From assembly GCA_040401995.1 (NCBI GenBank), contig JBBANM010000012.1, positions 1 to 64,000 of the forward strand: DNA of 64,000 nt, in the 5' to 3' direction. The notes below the pieces were generated by a model, which made no database searches, had not been told where the DNA came from, and saw only the letters and a program-made list of their open reading frames with translations. The translations under genes and the position numbers were made by a program. This document shows positions 24,780 to 34,488 of this stretch, in pieces. Source of the stretch: Haliscomenobacter sp040401995. GTDB lineage: Bacteria > Bacteroidota > Bacteroidia > Chitinophagales > Saprospiraceae. The first letter of the stretch is position 1. Each line of letters starts with the position of its first letter.

Positions 24780-27287
24780 TTACTTACCAATTACCTCCCG
24801 CAACTTTGAAAAATCAGGGTGATTGATACCCGTTGCTTCCAGCCTGTTTAAATCTGCTAAAAATACTTTTTGATAGGTTCCTTCGGTCATGGGTACATCT
24901 TTCCATTCTTTGATGATGGGGAGCGCTTTGGAGTATTGGCCGTTCAAAATAAGGCCAAAAACCAATTTTGAATGCGCCTCGGCATAATCTGGGTTGAGAC
25001 TCAATACCTTTTGAGCTGCTTCAATGGCTTTGGGGTAAGCTTTTGCCAATAAGCTATAATCGCAAAGTTGTACCCAAGCCGAAAAATCTTGAGGCCGTTT
25101 TTGCGCATTCACCATGGCCGTTTGGTAAGCCAGCCCGTAGTTTCCGTTGATGTACAAGCCATAAGCAGCATCGGCAAAATCCAATTGCTCTTTGGTGAGC
25201 TGAAAAACCGGCTCCGCTATAACTTTGAGCGAATCAGCAAACAATTGAATCTGTCGCAAATTAGGCATCTGTGCTAACGCGGCAGGCAGTGAATCTTGTC
25301 GGTCGATTTCTACCAATAAACAGCGTGGATCTTTGCTCCCTTTTGCTCCCTCGGTAGCCAAAACTATAGGACGGGGATGCTTCGCCAAAGTTTTACAAAT
25401 CAGCTCCAAGGGCAAGCGATCGTTGCCTAGCAGCGCCAAATTACGCAAACTCTGCAGTTGATCCATACTGGCGGGCAAACGTTCTAAGTCGTTATTTTGC
25501 AACAGCATATACTGCAATTTGGTCAATTGGCCAATCTCTGTGGGTAAAGTCGTCAGGTGATTATTATAGAGCACCAGGTCTTTTAATCGGGTTAGTTTTC
25601 CAAAATCGGGTGGTAAAACCGAAAAGTTGTTGTTGCCCAAGTATAAGGTTTCCAATTTGGCCAGCTTGAAAAAATCAGTCGGCAGACTATCGATTTGGTT
25701 GTTGGCCAAAGCCAGATAACGGAGGTTGCTGAGCCCGGAAATTTCCTCTGGTAGACGTTTAAGGTCGTTACGGGTCAGATCCAAGGTTTTTAATTTATGC
25801 AATTGCCCAATTTCTTTGGGCAAGTTTTTGAGATTATTTTCGGGGAGTTCTAAGGTTTCCAGATTGGTCAAAAGTCCAATCTCGGTAGGGATTTCTGGAT
25901 AGTCGCCAATGCGTATGGCCAGTTGGGTAGGATACTTACTTTGATATCCCGAAGAAGTCAAAGTAAACGGCTTAGGAAAATTGGCAAAAGCCCGACAGAT
26001 TTCGCTGAATTTTAAACTGGTATTGCCTGATAGCAAAGCAGTATTTAGTGCCGTAAGCTTACTCAGTTCAACGGGCAATTTTTCAAGGCGATTGCGGAAT
26101 AAAAATAGATACCGCAACTTCGTCAATTGCCCAATTTCAGACGGAAGCCCAGTAAGTTGGTTATTGTTGAGTAAAAGAATTTGCAACTCCCCCAGTTGGC
26201 CGATTTCCTTAGGTAAAGTACCCAAATTGTTTTCCTGCAAACGGAGATATTTCAAATTGAGCAGACTTCCCAGCGACTTAGGGAGGACGGTTAATTTGTT
26301 TTCACCTACATCCAAATTGATCAGCTTGTTTAATTTACCAAGTTCCGGAGGGAGTGCGTTCAGTTTGTTTTTCGAAATAAAAAAGGATCGCAGGTTTTGC
26401 AAATTACCCAGGGTAGGGGGCAAAACCGCGATCAGATTGCGATCCAGCACCAATTTTTGCAAATTACCCAATTCGCCAATGGCGGCAGGAATACTCTTCA
26501 GTTCATTTTTAGCTACGTTGAGATCTTGTAGTTGCGTTAAATCTCCGATGGTAGCGGGTAAAAAAGTCAAAAAATTATTTGTCAAATGGAGGCTTTTTAA
26601 TTGGCTTAAACTACCGATCTCTACCGGAATGGTTTTGAGCAAATTGTCGCTCAGCAAGAGGATTTTGAGGTTGGGATAATCTAAAATGACCGAAGGGAAG
26701 GTATCCAGATTGTGGTTGCGTAAATCCAATGCCTCGGTAGTAGCGCTTAAATCAGATAACTCAGTGGCCAAGGGATATTCGATGCCCGTAGAATCTACCA
26801 AAAAATACCTACCCGCCATTCGAACCCGCGCAAAACCGGTTACATCAAAAGGCAAAGCTTCTTCATAAGTGCGAACGATGCGGCGGTTTCCTTTTTTATC
26901 GATGAAATAATACCCGTTTTCATCACCCGCCAAACCAAAGCGATTGGCAAAAAAATACAACTGATTGAGTACCTCCTCTTTTTTTTCGTGCTCATTTTTT
27001 GCTGACTCCAGCAAACTATCGCTGAGGATCCGCTCTTGTTCGATCCGCCGCACCAATGCTTCGATTGCAGTATCAATTTTCGCACTTTGATTGGGGTCAC
27101 ATTTACGGGCGGAAAGGAGTTTTTGGATGGCTAAGGTATAGTTGTTGTTGTCGGTAGCAGTCTGACTCTCCTGGACAAGTTGCTTGAAATTGCATTGTCC
27201 GAAGGTCAAGGCTGGAAACAGCAATAGGCTTAGGAAAAAACCTAAAGCCAAAAAAAGAGGGAAAAGGGAATTGGAATGCTTTTTCAT
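24780..27287 (-). CDS. Secreted leucine-rich repeat protein with C-terminal TPRs
   Basis: An 835-residue protein with a signal peptide ending LTFGQ (about residue 31). Residues 32-110 look like an alpha-helical repeat (AIQKLLSARKCDPNQ). Residues 110-165 resemble a WG-type beta repeat. About twenty 23-residue LRRs with the consensus LxxLxLxxNxLxxLPxEIGxLxxL then run from about 190 to 690. The last 120 residues are tetratricopeptide repeats (YGLAYQTAMVNAQKRP, AIEAAQKVLSLNPDYAEAH). LRR proteins of this bacterial type bind proteins; the periplasmic or surface location is inferred from the signal. No type IX sorting domain is visible. It follows a 200-residue gene by 16 bases and is probably co-transcribed with it. 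Confidence 0.85.
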   Translation of the reverse strand: MKKHSNSLFPLFLALGFFLSLLLFPALTFGQCNFKQLVQESQTATDNNNYTLAIQKLLSARKCDPNQSAKIDTAIEALVRRIEQERILSDSLLESAKNEHEKKEEVLNQLYFFANRFGLAGDENGYYFIDKKGNRRIVRTYEEALPFDVTGFARVRMAGRYFLVDSTGIEYPLATELSDLSATTEALDLRNHNLDTFPSVILDYPNLKILLLSDNLLKTIPVEIGSLSQLKSLHLTNNFLTFLPATIGDLTQLQDLNVAKNELKSIPAAIGELGNLQKLVLDRNLIAVLPPTLGNLQNLRSFFISKNKLNALPPELGKLNKLINLDVGENKLTVLPKSLGSLLNLKYLRLQENNLGTLPKEIGQLGELQILLLNNNQLTGLPSEIGQLTKLRYLFLFRNRLEKLPVELSKLTALNTALLSGNTSLKFSEICRAFANFPKPFTLTSSGYQSKYPTQLAIRIGDYPEIPTEIGLLTNLETLELPENNLKNLPKEIGQLHKLKTLDLTRNDLKRLPEEISGLSNLRYLALANNQIDSLPTDFFKLAKLETLYLGNNNFSVLPPDFGKLTRLKDLVLYNNHLTTLPTEIGQLTKLQYMLLQNNDLERLPASMDQLQSLRNLALLGNDRLPLELICKTLAKHPRPIVLATEGAKGSKDPRCLLVEIDRQDSLPAALAQMPNLRQIQLFADSLKVIAEPVFQLTKEQLDFADAAYGLYINGNYGLAYQTAMVNAQKRPQDFSAWVQLCDYSLLAKAYPKAIEAAQKVLSLNPDYAEAHSKLVFGLILNGQYSKALPIIKEWKDVPMTEGTYQKVFLADLNRLEATGINHPDFSKLREVIGK

Positions 27288-27303
27288 GGGTGCTCATGGG
27301 AGT

Positions 27304-27906
27304 TTATTCCTGATTAGCGCTGCGTTGCGCCACAACATCAAGGGCATTTTCAAATTTATCGGTTAGATCCTCTTTGATGGCATCGGCGCTAAATCGTTTG
27401 ATCATCCAATCAAAAACCGGTATGCCTAAACCCGTAGCTGGATGAACAATAATCGAGTGAAAATAAGGATACCCATATAACCAATCAAAACCGGGTTCTT
27501 GGGTGAATAGTTTGCCAAGAATCGCGCCAAATACGCAAACCGTTACTAAGTAAGGATTGGAAAATTGATCGGGGTCGCTTTCTGCTAGTAGTTCAGCCAC
27601 ATCGCTGTGTTCGTAGTTTTCTAAAACTGCGTTCAACACATCTACATCCAAGGCAGAGAAGTCAACGATCTCGTGAAAGTCTTCCAAACCCGTTTTGGTT
27701 ATTTCTGCAATCTGGTTTTGGGCGGCCTCCAGTAGTTCGGGGGTAAGGTATTGTAGATCGGCTAGTTGGAGTGTTTTTCCAACTGATCCAGCAATGACAA
27801 AAAGATCAGGTCGCGGCGCAGTTGGCGCTGGCGAAGTTGCAGGATACCAGGGGGTGAAAAACTGTTGAAAAAGAGCATCAGCAGCGGGTAGTTTTTTAAT
27901 TTTCAT
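27304..27906 (-). CDS. Uncharacterised 200-residue protein
   Basis: Not recognised. The acidic, mostly helical product lacks a signal peptide and has proline-rich residues at about 20-35 (PWYPATSPAPTAPRPD). The segment FDWLYGYPYFHSIIVHPATGLGIPVFDWMIKRFS is aromatic-rich and could form a conserved core. It is the first gene of a pair with the LRR/TPR gene, 16 bases apart. ATG at 27906 is chosen; the frame is open up to 28044 only because it runs through the terminal part of repeat R1, so the longer version is rejected. Confidence 0.6.
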   Translation of the reverse strand: MKIKKLPAADALFQQFFTPWYPATSPAPTAPRPDLFVIAGSVGKTLQLADLQYLTPELLEAAQNQIAEITKTGLEDFHEIVDFSALDVDVLNAVLENYEHSDVAELLAESDPDQFSNPYLVTVCVFGAILGKLFTQEPGFDWLYGYPYFHSIIVHPATGLGIPVFDWMIKRFSADAIKEDLTDKFENALDVVAQRSANQE

Positions 27907-28004
27907 AGTATGTTTTCGATTGTCCGCGAATCGGGTAAATATTCGCCAAAATTGACCTTTTTTTCTTGGATCTGCAAAAACTGGTCGCTTTTGTTTTGAT
28001 ATGA

Positions 28005-28212
28005 GAGTGTGTTTGGATTTTTTATTCACGCTACAAATGGCCAAAATTCACCCCAACTTCGTTGCGAAAATACTCATGTAGCGCTGAGCTGTCTTCCGAC
28101 GGTGTCGGAACTACACTCTTTCCGATATAATCGGAACTGTACCACGTTTTTCGCGCCTCGTTGGTGCAAATTTTGACTCACTACGCTTGCGAACTAAAAA
28201 TCCAAACACACT
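28005..28212. mobile_element. R1 element, full copy (208 bp, MITE-like)
   Basis: Opposite orientation to the 2551 copy, with gagtgtgtttggattttt at the left and its complement at the right (the last base has diverged). It lies between the divergent 200-residue and Nramp genes, 86 bases before the latter's ATG, so it may affect either promoter. With its flanks it explains the 27907-28297 gap. Confidence 0.9.
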
Positions 28213-28297
28213 ATAAAGTAGTCGAACCGAAAAAACGAAATATATTTTGGTTGTGTGAAAATTATTTTTTAACTTGTCTAAAAATCGAGTTAAGGCA

Positions 28298-30178
28298 ATG
28301 AATCGACACAGCAACGATGTATCTTTATCAGAAGTCCACGACAGCGTAAATACCGAAAACAAAGGCAGTTTATGGCGGCGGATTTTTGCTTTTTTTGGTC
28401 CGGCGTATTTGGTAAGCGTAGGGTATATGGATCCAGGCAACTGGGCTACCGATTTAGCAGGCGGGAGTAGATTTGGATATGCTTTGCTGTGGGTGCTGTT
28501 GATGTCGAACCTTATAGCTTTGTTGTTGCAAAGTTTGAGTGCGCGTTTGGGGATCGTGGCGCAACGTGATTTGGCGCAAGCATCACGCGAGTTGTATCAC
28601 CCTGCGGCGAATATATTTCTCTACATTTTGGCGGAGATCGGTATTGCAGCTTGTGATTTGGCAGAGGTGGTGGGAATGGCCATCGGTTTGCAATTGCTTT
28701 TTGGTTTGCCTTTGATTTGGGGAGTGGGGATCAGTGTTTTTGATACTTTTTTCATTCTCATTTTGATGAATTGGGGCATTCGAAAATTGGAGGCTTTCAT
28801 TTTGGGTTTGATTTCGATTATTGGCATTGCCTTTCTCATCCAAATGAGTTTAGCCAAACCCGTTTTAAGCGAAGTAGCGCTAGGGTTTATTCCTTCTATC
28901 CCGAACATGGAAGCGCTTTTCATCGCCATTGGCATCATTGGGGCCACCGTGATGCCACACAATTTATATCTACATTCTGCTTTGGTTCAGACCCGGAGTT
29001 TTGAGCGGCACAAAGCAGGCATCCGCAGCGCCATTCGATTCAATATTCTTGACTCGGCGATTGCCTTGAACCTGGCATTGTTTGTCAATGCGGCTATTCT
29101 GATCTTGGCGGCAGCTGTTTTTCATAAAAATGGTTACCGTGGCGTATCGGAAATTCAAGATGCTTACCGTTTGTTGGAACCCTTGTTAGGCAAAAGTTAT
29201 GCGCCAGCTCTTTTTGCCATCGCCTTGATTGCTGCGGGGCAAAGCAGCACCATAACCGGTACGCTGGCTGGACAGATTGTAATGGAAGGCTACCTGCGTT
29301 TACGCATTGCGCCGTGGCTTCGTCGATTGATTACCCGAATGTTGGCCATTATTCCGGCTATGTTGGTGATTACCTTGCTTGGGGAAAAGTCTACTGGTAA
29401 TATGTTGGTGTTGAGTCAGGTGATGTTGAGTATGCAATTGGGTTTTGCGATTATTCCCTTGCTGCATTATGTGAGTGGAAAAAAACAAATGGGGGAGTTT
29501 GCAATCGGGTTTTGGGCCAAATTGGGCGGTTGGCTTAGTGCGGTGATCATCGTTGGACTCAACATCTGGTTGGTGACCGATCAGGTTACCAATTGGCTGG
29601 AAGGCGCCGGTGAACATGCTTGGATCATTCGTTGGATCGTTATTCCGATCTTACTTTTTATATTGGTGATGTTGGTTTATATCACCGCTCATCCTTTGCT
29701 GGTACGCTATACAGAAGCACGGATAAAAATACCCCATGGTTTATTTCGTGGCGTGCCAGTTATCGAACCAGCGAATTTTCCAAGAGTGGCGGTTGCTTTG
29801 GATTTTTCAGAAGCAGATGGAAAAGCATTGCAATTTGCCCTCAATACTGGCGGAAAAACGGCTCAATATATTCTGATACATGCCGTAGAAAGTGCGGGGG
29901 CTTTAGTAATGGGTTCGGATATACGTGACTATGAAACGCATTCTGATCAAAAAATTCTGGATCAATATGCAGAAACCCTTCGTCTGCAGGGCTATCAAGT
30001 GGAAGCTTATATTGGATTTGGTCGCCCTAAACGAGCAATTCCTGCTTTGGTGAAAGAAAAAGAAGCAAACCTTTTGGTCATGGGCTCACATGGGCACGAT
30101 GGGATAAAAGATTGGATTTTTGGCGCTACCATCGATGTGGTACGCCACCGAGTAAAGGTGCCGGTTTTGATTGTGTAA
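28298..30178 (+). CDS. mntH: Nramp divalent-metal transporter fused to a universal stress protein domain
   Basis: A 626-residue fusion. Residues 25-475 are an Nramp carrier with about 11 helices; the metal-binding motifs are D45-P-G-N48 in helix 1 and MPHNLYLHS (about residue 220) in helix 6, so proton-coupled Mn2+/Fe2+ uptake is the expected activity. Residues 485-626 form a universal stress protein (UspA) domain with the ATP-binding pattern MGSHGHDGIKDWIFGATIDVV. The fusion suggests nucleotide-dependent control of the carrier, which is an inference. ATG at 28298 is chosen over a TTG at 28274. It stands alone. Confidence 0.9.
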   Translation: MNRHSNDVSLSEVHDSVNTENKGSLWRRIFAFFGPAYLVSVGYMDPGNWATDLAGGSRFGYALLWVLLMSNLIALLLQSLSARLGIVAQRDLAQASRELYHPAANIFLYILAEIGIAACDLAEVVGMAIGLQLLFGLPLIWGVGISVFDTFFILILMNWGIRKLEAFILGLISIIGIAFLIQMSLAKPVLSEVALGFIPSIPNMEALFIAIGIIGATVMPHNLYLHSALVQTRSFERHKAGIRSAIRFNILDSAIALNLALFVNAAILILAAAVFHKNGYRGVSEIQDAYRLLEPLLGKSYAPALFAIALIAAGQSSTITGTLAGQIVMEGYLRLRIAPWLRRLITRMLAIIPAMLVITLLGEKSTGNMLVLSQVMLSMQLGFAIIPLLHYVSGKKQMGEFAIGFWAKLGGWLSAVIIVGLNIWLVTDQVTNWLEGAGEHAWIIRWIVIPILLFILVMLVYITAHPLLVRYTEARIKIPHGLFRGVPVIEPANFPRVAVALDFSEADGKALQFALNTGGKTAQYILIHAVESAGALVMGSDIRDYETHSDQKILDQYAETLRLQGYQVEAYIGFGRPKRAIPALVKEKEANLLVMGSHGHDGIKDWIFGATIDVVRHRVKVPVLIV

Positions 30179-30273
30179 GGAGATACACCCTAAGTCTGGC
30201 AAAAGATCAAGTTAAAATATAGCATTATTTCAATGTAGTACCTAACTTGCTGTCTGAACCAAACTTATTTTCC

Positions 30274-31188
30274 ATGGTACTGAAAGGTCTTCGTCTTTAT
30301 ACGGTCATTGCCGCTTCGCTTTTTACAGTAGGGCTACTTACTTCATATAGTTATCAAAAGGGTCAAAACGACGCTTTGAGCGACGATCGTTTGCCGCAAG
30401 TGGTCAAAGACATCAACATCGACCGGCCTTTCACTTTTGCCGATGAGCAAGTACCGCTCACAAATTTTGACGTTAAGGAGCGGCTTGAACGGGAATTACT
30501 CATCAATTCCTATTTACATGCCACTACTTTGATCAATTTGAAGCGCACGTATCGGTATTTTCCGCTGATCGAAAAAGCGCTGAAGGAAAATGATTTGCCT
30601 TCGGATCTCAAGTATTTCCCCATCATCGAAAGTAACCTCAGCAACGTGGTGTCATCCGTAGGAGCGCGAGGGTTGTGGCAATTCATGAAAAGCTCTGCCG
30701 ATTATTTTGGTTTGGAGGTAAACGACGAAGTAGATGAACGGTACCACATCGAAAAATCGACCCAGGCTGCGTGTAAGTATTTGGTCAATTTGAAAAAACG
30801 ATTTGGAAGTTGGGCGCTGGTGGCCTCTGCTTATAACCTGGGGCCAACCCGTTTGGCTAAGGAATTGGAATTGCAAGGTACCCGCAATTTTTTCGATCTT
30901 AATTTACCTGATGAAACTCTCCGCTACTATTTTCGCTTGATTGCGGTCAAAGACATTTGTCAACACCCTGAAAACTATGGCTTTTATCTCAACGACAACG
31001 ATGGTTATTCGGAATTGAACAACTTCACTACGGTTGAAGTCAAGACTGCCGTACCCAGTTGGGCTGATTTTGCCAAAGAAAAAGGCATCACCTACCGGAT
31101 GTTGAAGCTCTATAATCCTTGGTTGATCGATTCAAAGTTGACCAATCCTCAAGGTAAAACCTATGAAATCAAGATTCCTAAGCAGTAG
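30274..31188 (+). CDS. Membrane-anchored lytic transglycosylase (MltD/Slt-like)
   Basis: A 304-residue protein with an N-terminal membrane anchor (about 5-26). The transglycosylase SLT domain (about 95-245) has the catalytic E119 in YFPIIESNLS and the VSSVGARGLWQFM and SAYNLGPTRL motifs of family 1 enzymes. It cleaves peptidoglycan glycan strands to 1,6-anhydro products. The C-terminal tail (about 260-304) has a degenerate LysM-like stretch (FAKEKGITYRMLKLYNPWL). ATG at 30274 is chosen over a TTG at 30247. The stop codon lies inside the palindromic repeat that follows, so the very end of the protein may have been set by that insertion. Confidence 0.85.
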   Translation: MVLKGLRLYTVIAASLFTVGLLTSYSYQKGQNDALSDDRLPQVVKDINIDRPFTFADEQVPLTNFDVKERLERELLINSYLHATTLINLKRTYRYFPLIEKALKENDLPSDLKYFPIIESNLSNVVSSVGARGLWQFMKSSADYFGLEVNDEVDERYHIEKSTQAACKYLVNLKKRFGSWALVASAYNLGPTRLAKELELQGTRNFFDLNLPDETLRYYFRLIAVKDICQHPENYGFYLNDNDGYSELNNFTTVEVKTAVPSWADFAKEKGITYRMLKLYNPWLIDSKLTNPQGKTYEIKIPKQ

Positions 31189-31252
31189 AGGCGCGATTAA
31201 TCGCGACTAATACAGGCACGATTAATACAGACGCGATTAATCGCGTCTCTAC
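31185..31252. repeat. Short palindromic repeat element overlapping a stop codon
   Basis: The 68-bp element is bounded by gtagag and ctctac. It holds a perfect 20-bp palindrome (agacgcgattaatcgcgtct, 31229-31248) and a second imperfect gcgcgattaatcgcg unit. Its left end supplies the TAG stop of the lytic transglycosylase gene. Confidence 0.85.
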
Positions 31253-31270
31253 CACGTCAATTGTGAAAAC

Positions 31271-31296
31271 ACCTAGCAGAATCCTGAACAAGCTCT
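31271..31296. repeat. R2 repeat fragment after the PorW gene
   Basis: gaatcctgaacaagctct matches the inverted right arm of the R2 copies at 44312 and 45993. It lies within 5 bases of the PorW stop on the minus strand. Confidence 0.6.
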
Positions 31297-31299
31297 ACT

Positions 31300-34200
31300 T
31301 TATTTAAGGTAATTGGTATTAAAAAATGCATCATAACCGCTAATGGATTTGGCGGTCAATATTTCGCGGTAGTTATTAAGACTAATGGCAAAGATCTGAT
31401 ATTGTTGGGTACCCAAAAAGTCGGCTTTGTTTTTTTCCACACCTTCAAAATACTTCATAGCCGCTGCCTTATCGCTAAATCGGCGAATCAGTAAAATGTT
31501 GCCTTTCCCTTCGGTATCCAAAATTACCGGCGTTATTGTCAGTCTATCCAAGCTGAAATATTTACGGTGGTAATCAGATATTGAATTTTTGGAGGTTTCC
31601 AAATTGGCATCATTACTAAGCAATACCATGATGTAATGCGGCGTGCTTTCTTCGAGCACAAATTTCACTTCAGCAGGTACCTCGGCAGCAGGAGTATTGG
31701 TGCGTTCTTGATCGCCTGGTAGATTGGCGGTGGGGCCCCCTACGAGGCGCAGTATTTCACGCGCCCGAGTTGCCTCAGGTGCTTTAGGGTAACGAGCAAT
31801 CACTTCTTGTAGTGCGGCTTTGTAAACCTCAGCCCCTTGCACATTCCCGCTAGCCATTGCTGCTAACAAAGCAAAACGGGCAGCGAGGGTGTTTTCCGAT
31901 CCATATTTTGTTCTAGAATCGGAGGCCATTGTAAAGGCTACTTGATAGCGTCCTTGACTGAAAGCAGCATATGCTTCGTCGTAGTAGGTATTGATTTCTT
32001 TCTTGACATTGGCCATGTCTTTACCATAATTCGGATTTTTTAGTGCCTTGGCAAAATCGGAAGTAGGGTAGCGATCAATAATTTTATCATAGTAGATCTG
32101 CGCCTTTGCGGTTTCGTTCAAATCGGAATAAGCTAAATAAAGATAGAACCAGGAATTGAGTTCGTAGTTGCTACGTGGAAACTTGCTGTCCAGGATCTCA
32201 AAAGTTTGCACCGCTTTGCGATTGTTTTCTAATCGATCTCGATACAGCGTCCCCAATTTGTAGTAGGCTTCCGACTGCTTGATTTCCAATATTCTGCGTT
32301 CGCCATCGGTACGTGGTATTTTTCCCAACATGGCTTCAATTTCATCCGCTTCGCCATTATTTTCTTTATTACCACCGTTAGCAGTTGCATTCTGTTGCGC
32401 ATCTGCTGTACCGTTATCGAAATTGTTGTTGCCAGAAGTACGGTGATTGACGCGCCGCCAATCATCTTCTAATTTACGATCACCCCAAGCTTTAGCAAAC
32501 TCCCGTTGCCCGCGGCGGATTTCCCGATCATCATAGGCCCAAAAAGTTGGCGCTGCACCTGGTCGAGCCAGCACTGGCAAGGTTTGCGTATTGTCGCCGC
32601 TGGTTGACGCTGCCGCCGCTGCACTCATCTGCGCCAAGCGTTCGTCATCGCGTTTTTTCTTCACTTTATTGGCCAGTTGTTTCAACTCTTTGTCGGTCAT
32701 TTTACTGAGCCGAAGAATGCTGTCTTGTAAATTAATGGTTTCAATGAGGCTGGCGATGTCTTTGAGACTATTGCGTAGTTTATCAGAAGGTTTATAGCGT
32801 TCGTCTTGCTTGGGCAACACGTTCAGAGTACTATCCAGGTAATTTTTAGTCATCACAAAATCTTCCGATTCTTGGAAGAGCTGGGAAAGGGCATAATAGG
32901 TTTCTGCTAGCTGAGCATTGTTGTTTTTAGTTGCCCGCGCAGATTTGCGATACAAAATGATGGCTTGGTTGCGATCGCCATTTTTAAGGGCAATGTTAGC
33001 CATGGAGAAGTAGATCTGATCTTTGTAATCGGCGTTTTTTTCTTCCCTAAGCATTTTCTCAAGATCATGGATGGCGGCATCTGCCGATTCTTTGCCGCTC
33101 AGCCAAGAATTTTGCGCCAAATTGAGGCGAGCATTGAAATCCATATCAAAAGAAGAAGACAATTGAATGGCCTTTTCAAAACCGGTATAGGCATCCGACC
33201 AGCGCCCCATTTTTTGGTGCAACTGTGCCAAAATATAGGCATAACGCGCCCGATCTTTGCGTTTTTCGGCCGTTTCCATTGCCACTTGCAACGGTTGTAT
33301 GGCATCTTCGTATTCTTTGCGTTCGATGTACAAATGAGCTAGGGCGGGCGCCAATTGCGCTCGAACGTCGTCAAAAGTACCGGGATCTTGATTAAGCTCA
33401 TTGAGCAAACGCATGGCGCCGTCAAAATTATCCCGTTCAATTAAGGTCAAACCCAACCACAAAACCCCTTCCTGATAACAAGGACGGTGTTTCATGAAAT
33501 ACTTTTCTGGTTTTTTAGGCATTGCTGCTTTGGCGGCTTCTTTGGCTGCTTTTTTCTCTTCTTTTGGCGTCAATTTGGGTGGAGTAGGAACAGTTGGCGC
33601 CGGTTTGGTGGGGTCGGCTGGTTTGGGAGTAGCGGTTTTGCTTTTAGTTACCGCCTTGCCTTGTGCCCGTAATTTTCGATTACGCGCTACTTCACGGTTT
33701 TTTTCATTGCGTTTTTTCTCCGCCAATTGGGCTTTGCGCTTTCTTTCTTTATCACGCTCTTTGATAGCGCGTTTTCGTTCTTTGGGGGTCATATCCTTGG
33801 TCAACTTCTTTTCCGTCGCTGCTTTTGGATCGCCTTTTTTCCCCAACCTGGCTAGGCGCAGTTTTTCTTTTTTATAAGGATCGTATTCATTGACCAAATA
33901 GCGTAGCGTCTGTTCCGCGCTTTCAAAATCGTGTTTGAGGTATTGTGCTTTCCCGGCTAAAAGGTAGCAATCATCCGACCATTGACTCTTACGGTGCAGA
34001 GCGACCACTGTAGAAACTTTTTTGATGGCTTTATCTAAATCCGCAAAAGCAGCTTGAGGATTATCAACCGCCAGGGGTTCGTAGACCGGCAAAATCTTGG
34101 AATAATTGTCTTGCTGTTGTTGAGCCAGGGAAACGGTGGTAAGCTCCAGGAGTTCGTTGGCATTAAAATAGCCATTGTATAAAGCAGTGGTATTATGGTA

Positions 34201-34311
34201 CAATTTACCCATTAAAGACAAATCGTCGCCTTTGCGTTTGGTCGTAACACAGCTTTCAAAAATAAACAAACAAAGACCAATAACCGTTATAACGTAAAGT
34301 TTCCGTTTCAA
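31300..34311 (-). CDS. porW: Type IX secretion accessory lipoprotein, PorW/SprE-like
   Basis: A 1003-residue lipoprotein with the lipobox FESC (lipidated C21). The mature start LYHNTTALYNGYFNANELL is characteristic of the PorW/SprE family, large TPR lipoproteins needed for type IX secretion. TPR-like helices cover about 70-150, 285-530 and 690-870. A basic Lys/Arg/Ala/Pro-rich low-complexity insert lies at about 160-275, and a polar Asn-rich linker at about 600-650. The C-terminal 120 residues form a separate alpha/beta domain. With PorP and PorX in the same window this supports a working type IX system, although its genes are dispersed. It is transcribed alone, and an R2 hairpin follows the stop. 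Confidence 0.85.
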   Translation of the reverse strand: MKRKLYVITVIGLCLFIFESCVTTKRKGDDLSLMGKLYHNTTALYNGYFNANELLELTTVSLAQQQQDNYSKILPVYEPLAVDNPQAAFADLDKAIKKVSTVVALHRKSQWSDDCYLLAGKAQYLKHDFESAEQTLRYLVNEYDPYKKEKLRLARLGKKGDPKAATEKKLTKDMTPKERKRAIKERDKERKRKAQLAEKKRNEKNREVARNRKLRAQGKAVTKSKTATPKPADPTKPAPTVPTPPKLTPKEEKKAAKEAAKAAMPKKPEKYFMKHRPCYQEGVLWLGLTLIERDNFDGAMRLLNELNQDPGTFDDVRAQLAPALAHLYIERKEYEDAIQPLQVAMETAEKRKDRARYAYILAQLHQKMGRWSDAYTGFEKAIQLSSSFDMDFNARLNLAQNSWLSGKESADAAIHDLEKMLREEKNADYKDQIYFSMANIALKNGDRNQAIILYRKSARATKNNNAQLAETYYALSQLFQESEDFVMTKNYLDSTLNVLPKQDERYKPSDKLRNSLKDIASLIETINLQDSILRLSKMTDKELKQLANKVKKKRDDERLAQMSAAAAASTSGDNTQTLPVLARPGAAPTFWAYDDREIRRGQREFAKAWGDRKLEDDWRRVNHRTSGNNNFDNGTADAQQNATANGGNKENNGEADEIEAMLGKIPRTDGERRILEIKQSEAYYKLGTLYRDRLENNRKAVQTFEILDSKFPRSNYELNSWFYLYLAYSDLNETAKAQIYYDKIIDRYPTSDFAKALKNPNYGKDMANVKKEINTYYDEAYAAFSQGRYQVAFTMASDSRTKYGSENTLAARFALLAAMASGNVQGAEVYKAALQEVIARYPKAPEATRAREILRLVGGPTANLPGDQERTNTPAAEVPAEVKFVLEESTPHYIMVLLSNDANLETSKNSISDYHRKYFSLDRLTITPVILDTEGKGNILLIRRFSDKAAAMKYFEGVEKNKADFLGTQQYQIFAISLNNYREILTAKSISGYDAFFNTNYLK

Positions 34312-34358
34312 AACTTAGATTTTTAACTGCTACAATTCCAAAAAAAGGCGCATCTTGG

Positions 34359-34388
34359 TTTGACGCTCCGGTTCAAGATGTAACTTTA
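34359..34388 (+). promoter_or_regulatory. Candidate promoter of the M23 peptidase
   Basis: TTTG at 34359-34362, 18 bases, then TAACTTTA at 34381-34388 (one base off TAnnTTTG). The ATG is 100 bases downstream. Confidence 0.45.
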
Positions 34389-34488
34389 CCCGAAATTTAT
34401 GAACTATAACTATTGAAACGTAAATTTATTATTGTCTGTATTGTTGGATGTCGCTTTACCGGGCAAAAAAATCACAAAACCAAGATTT

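Noticed and set aside
25981..26679. Plus-strand frame of 232 residues.
   Set aside because: It is the antisense of the LRR repeats; the repetitive S/L-rich translation reflects the repeat periodicity.
27907..28044. N-terminal extension of the 200-residue gene.
   Set aside because: It reads through R1 and lacks any conserved pattern.
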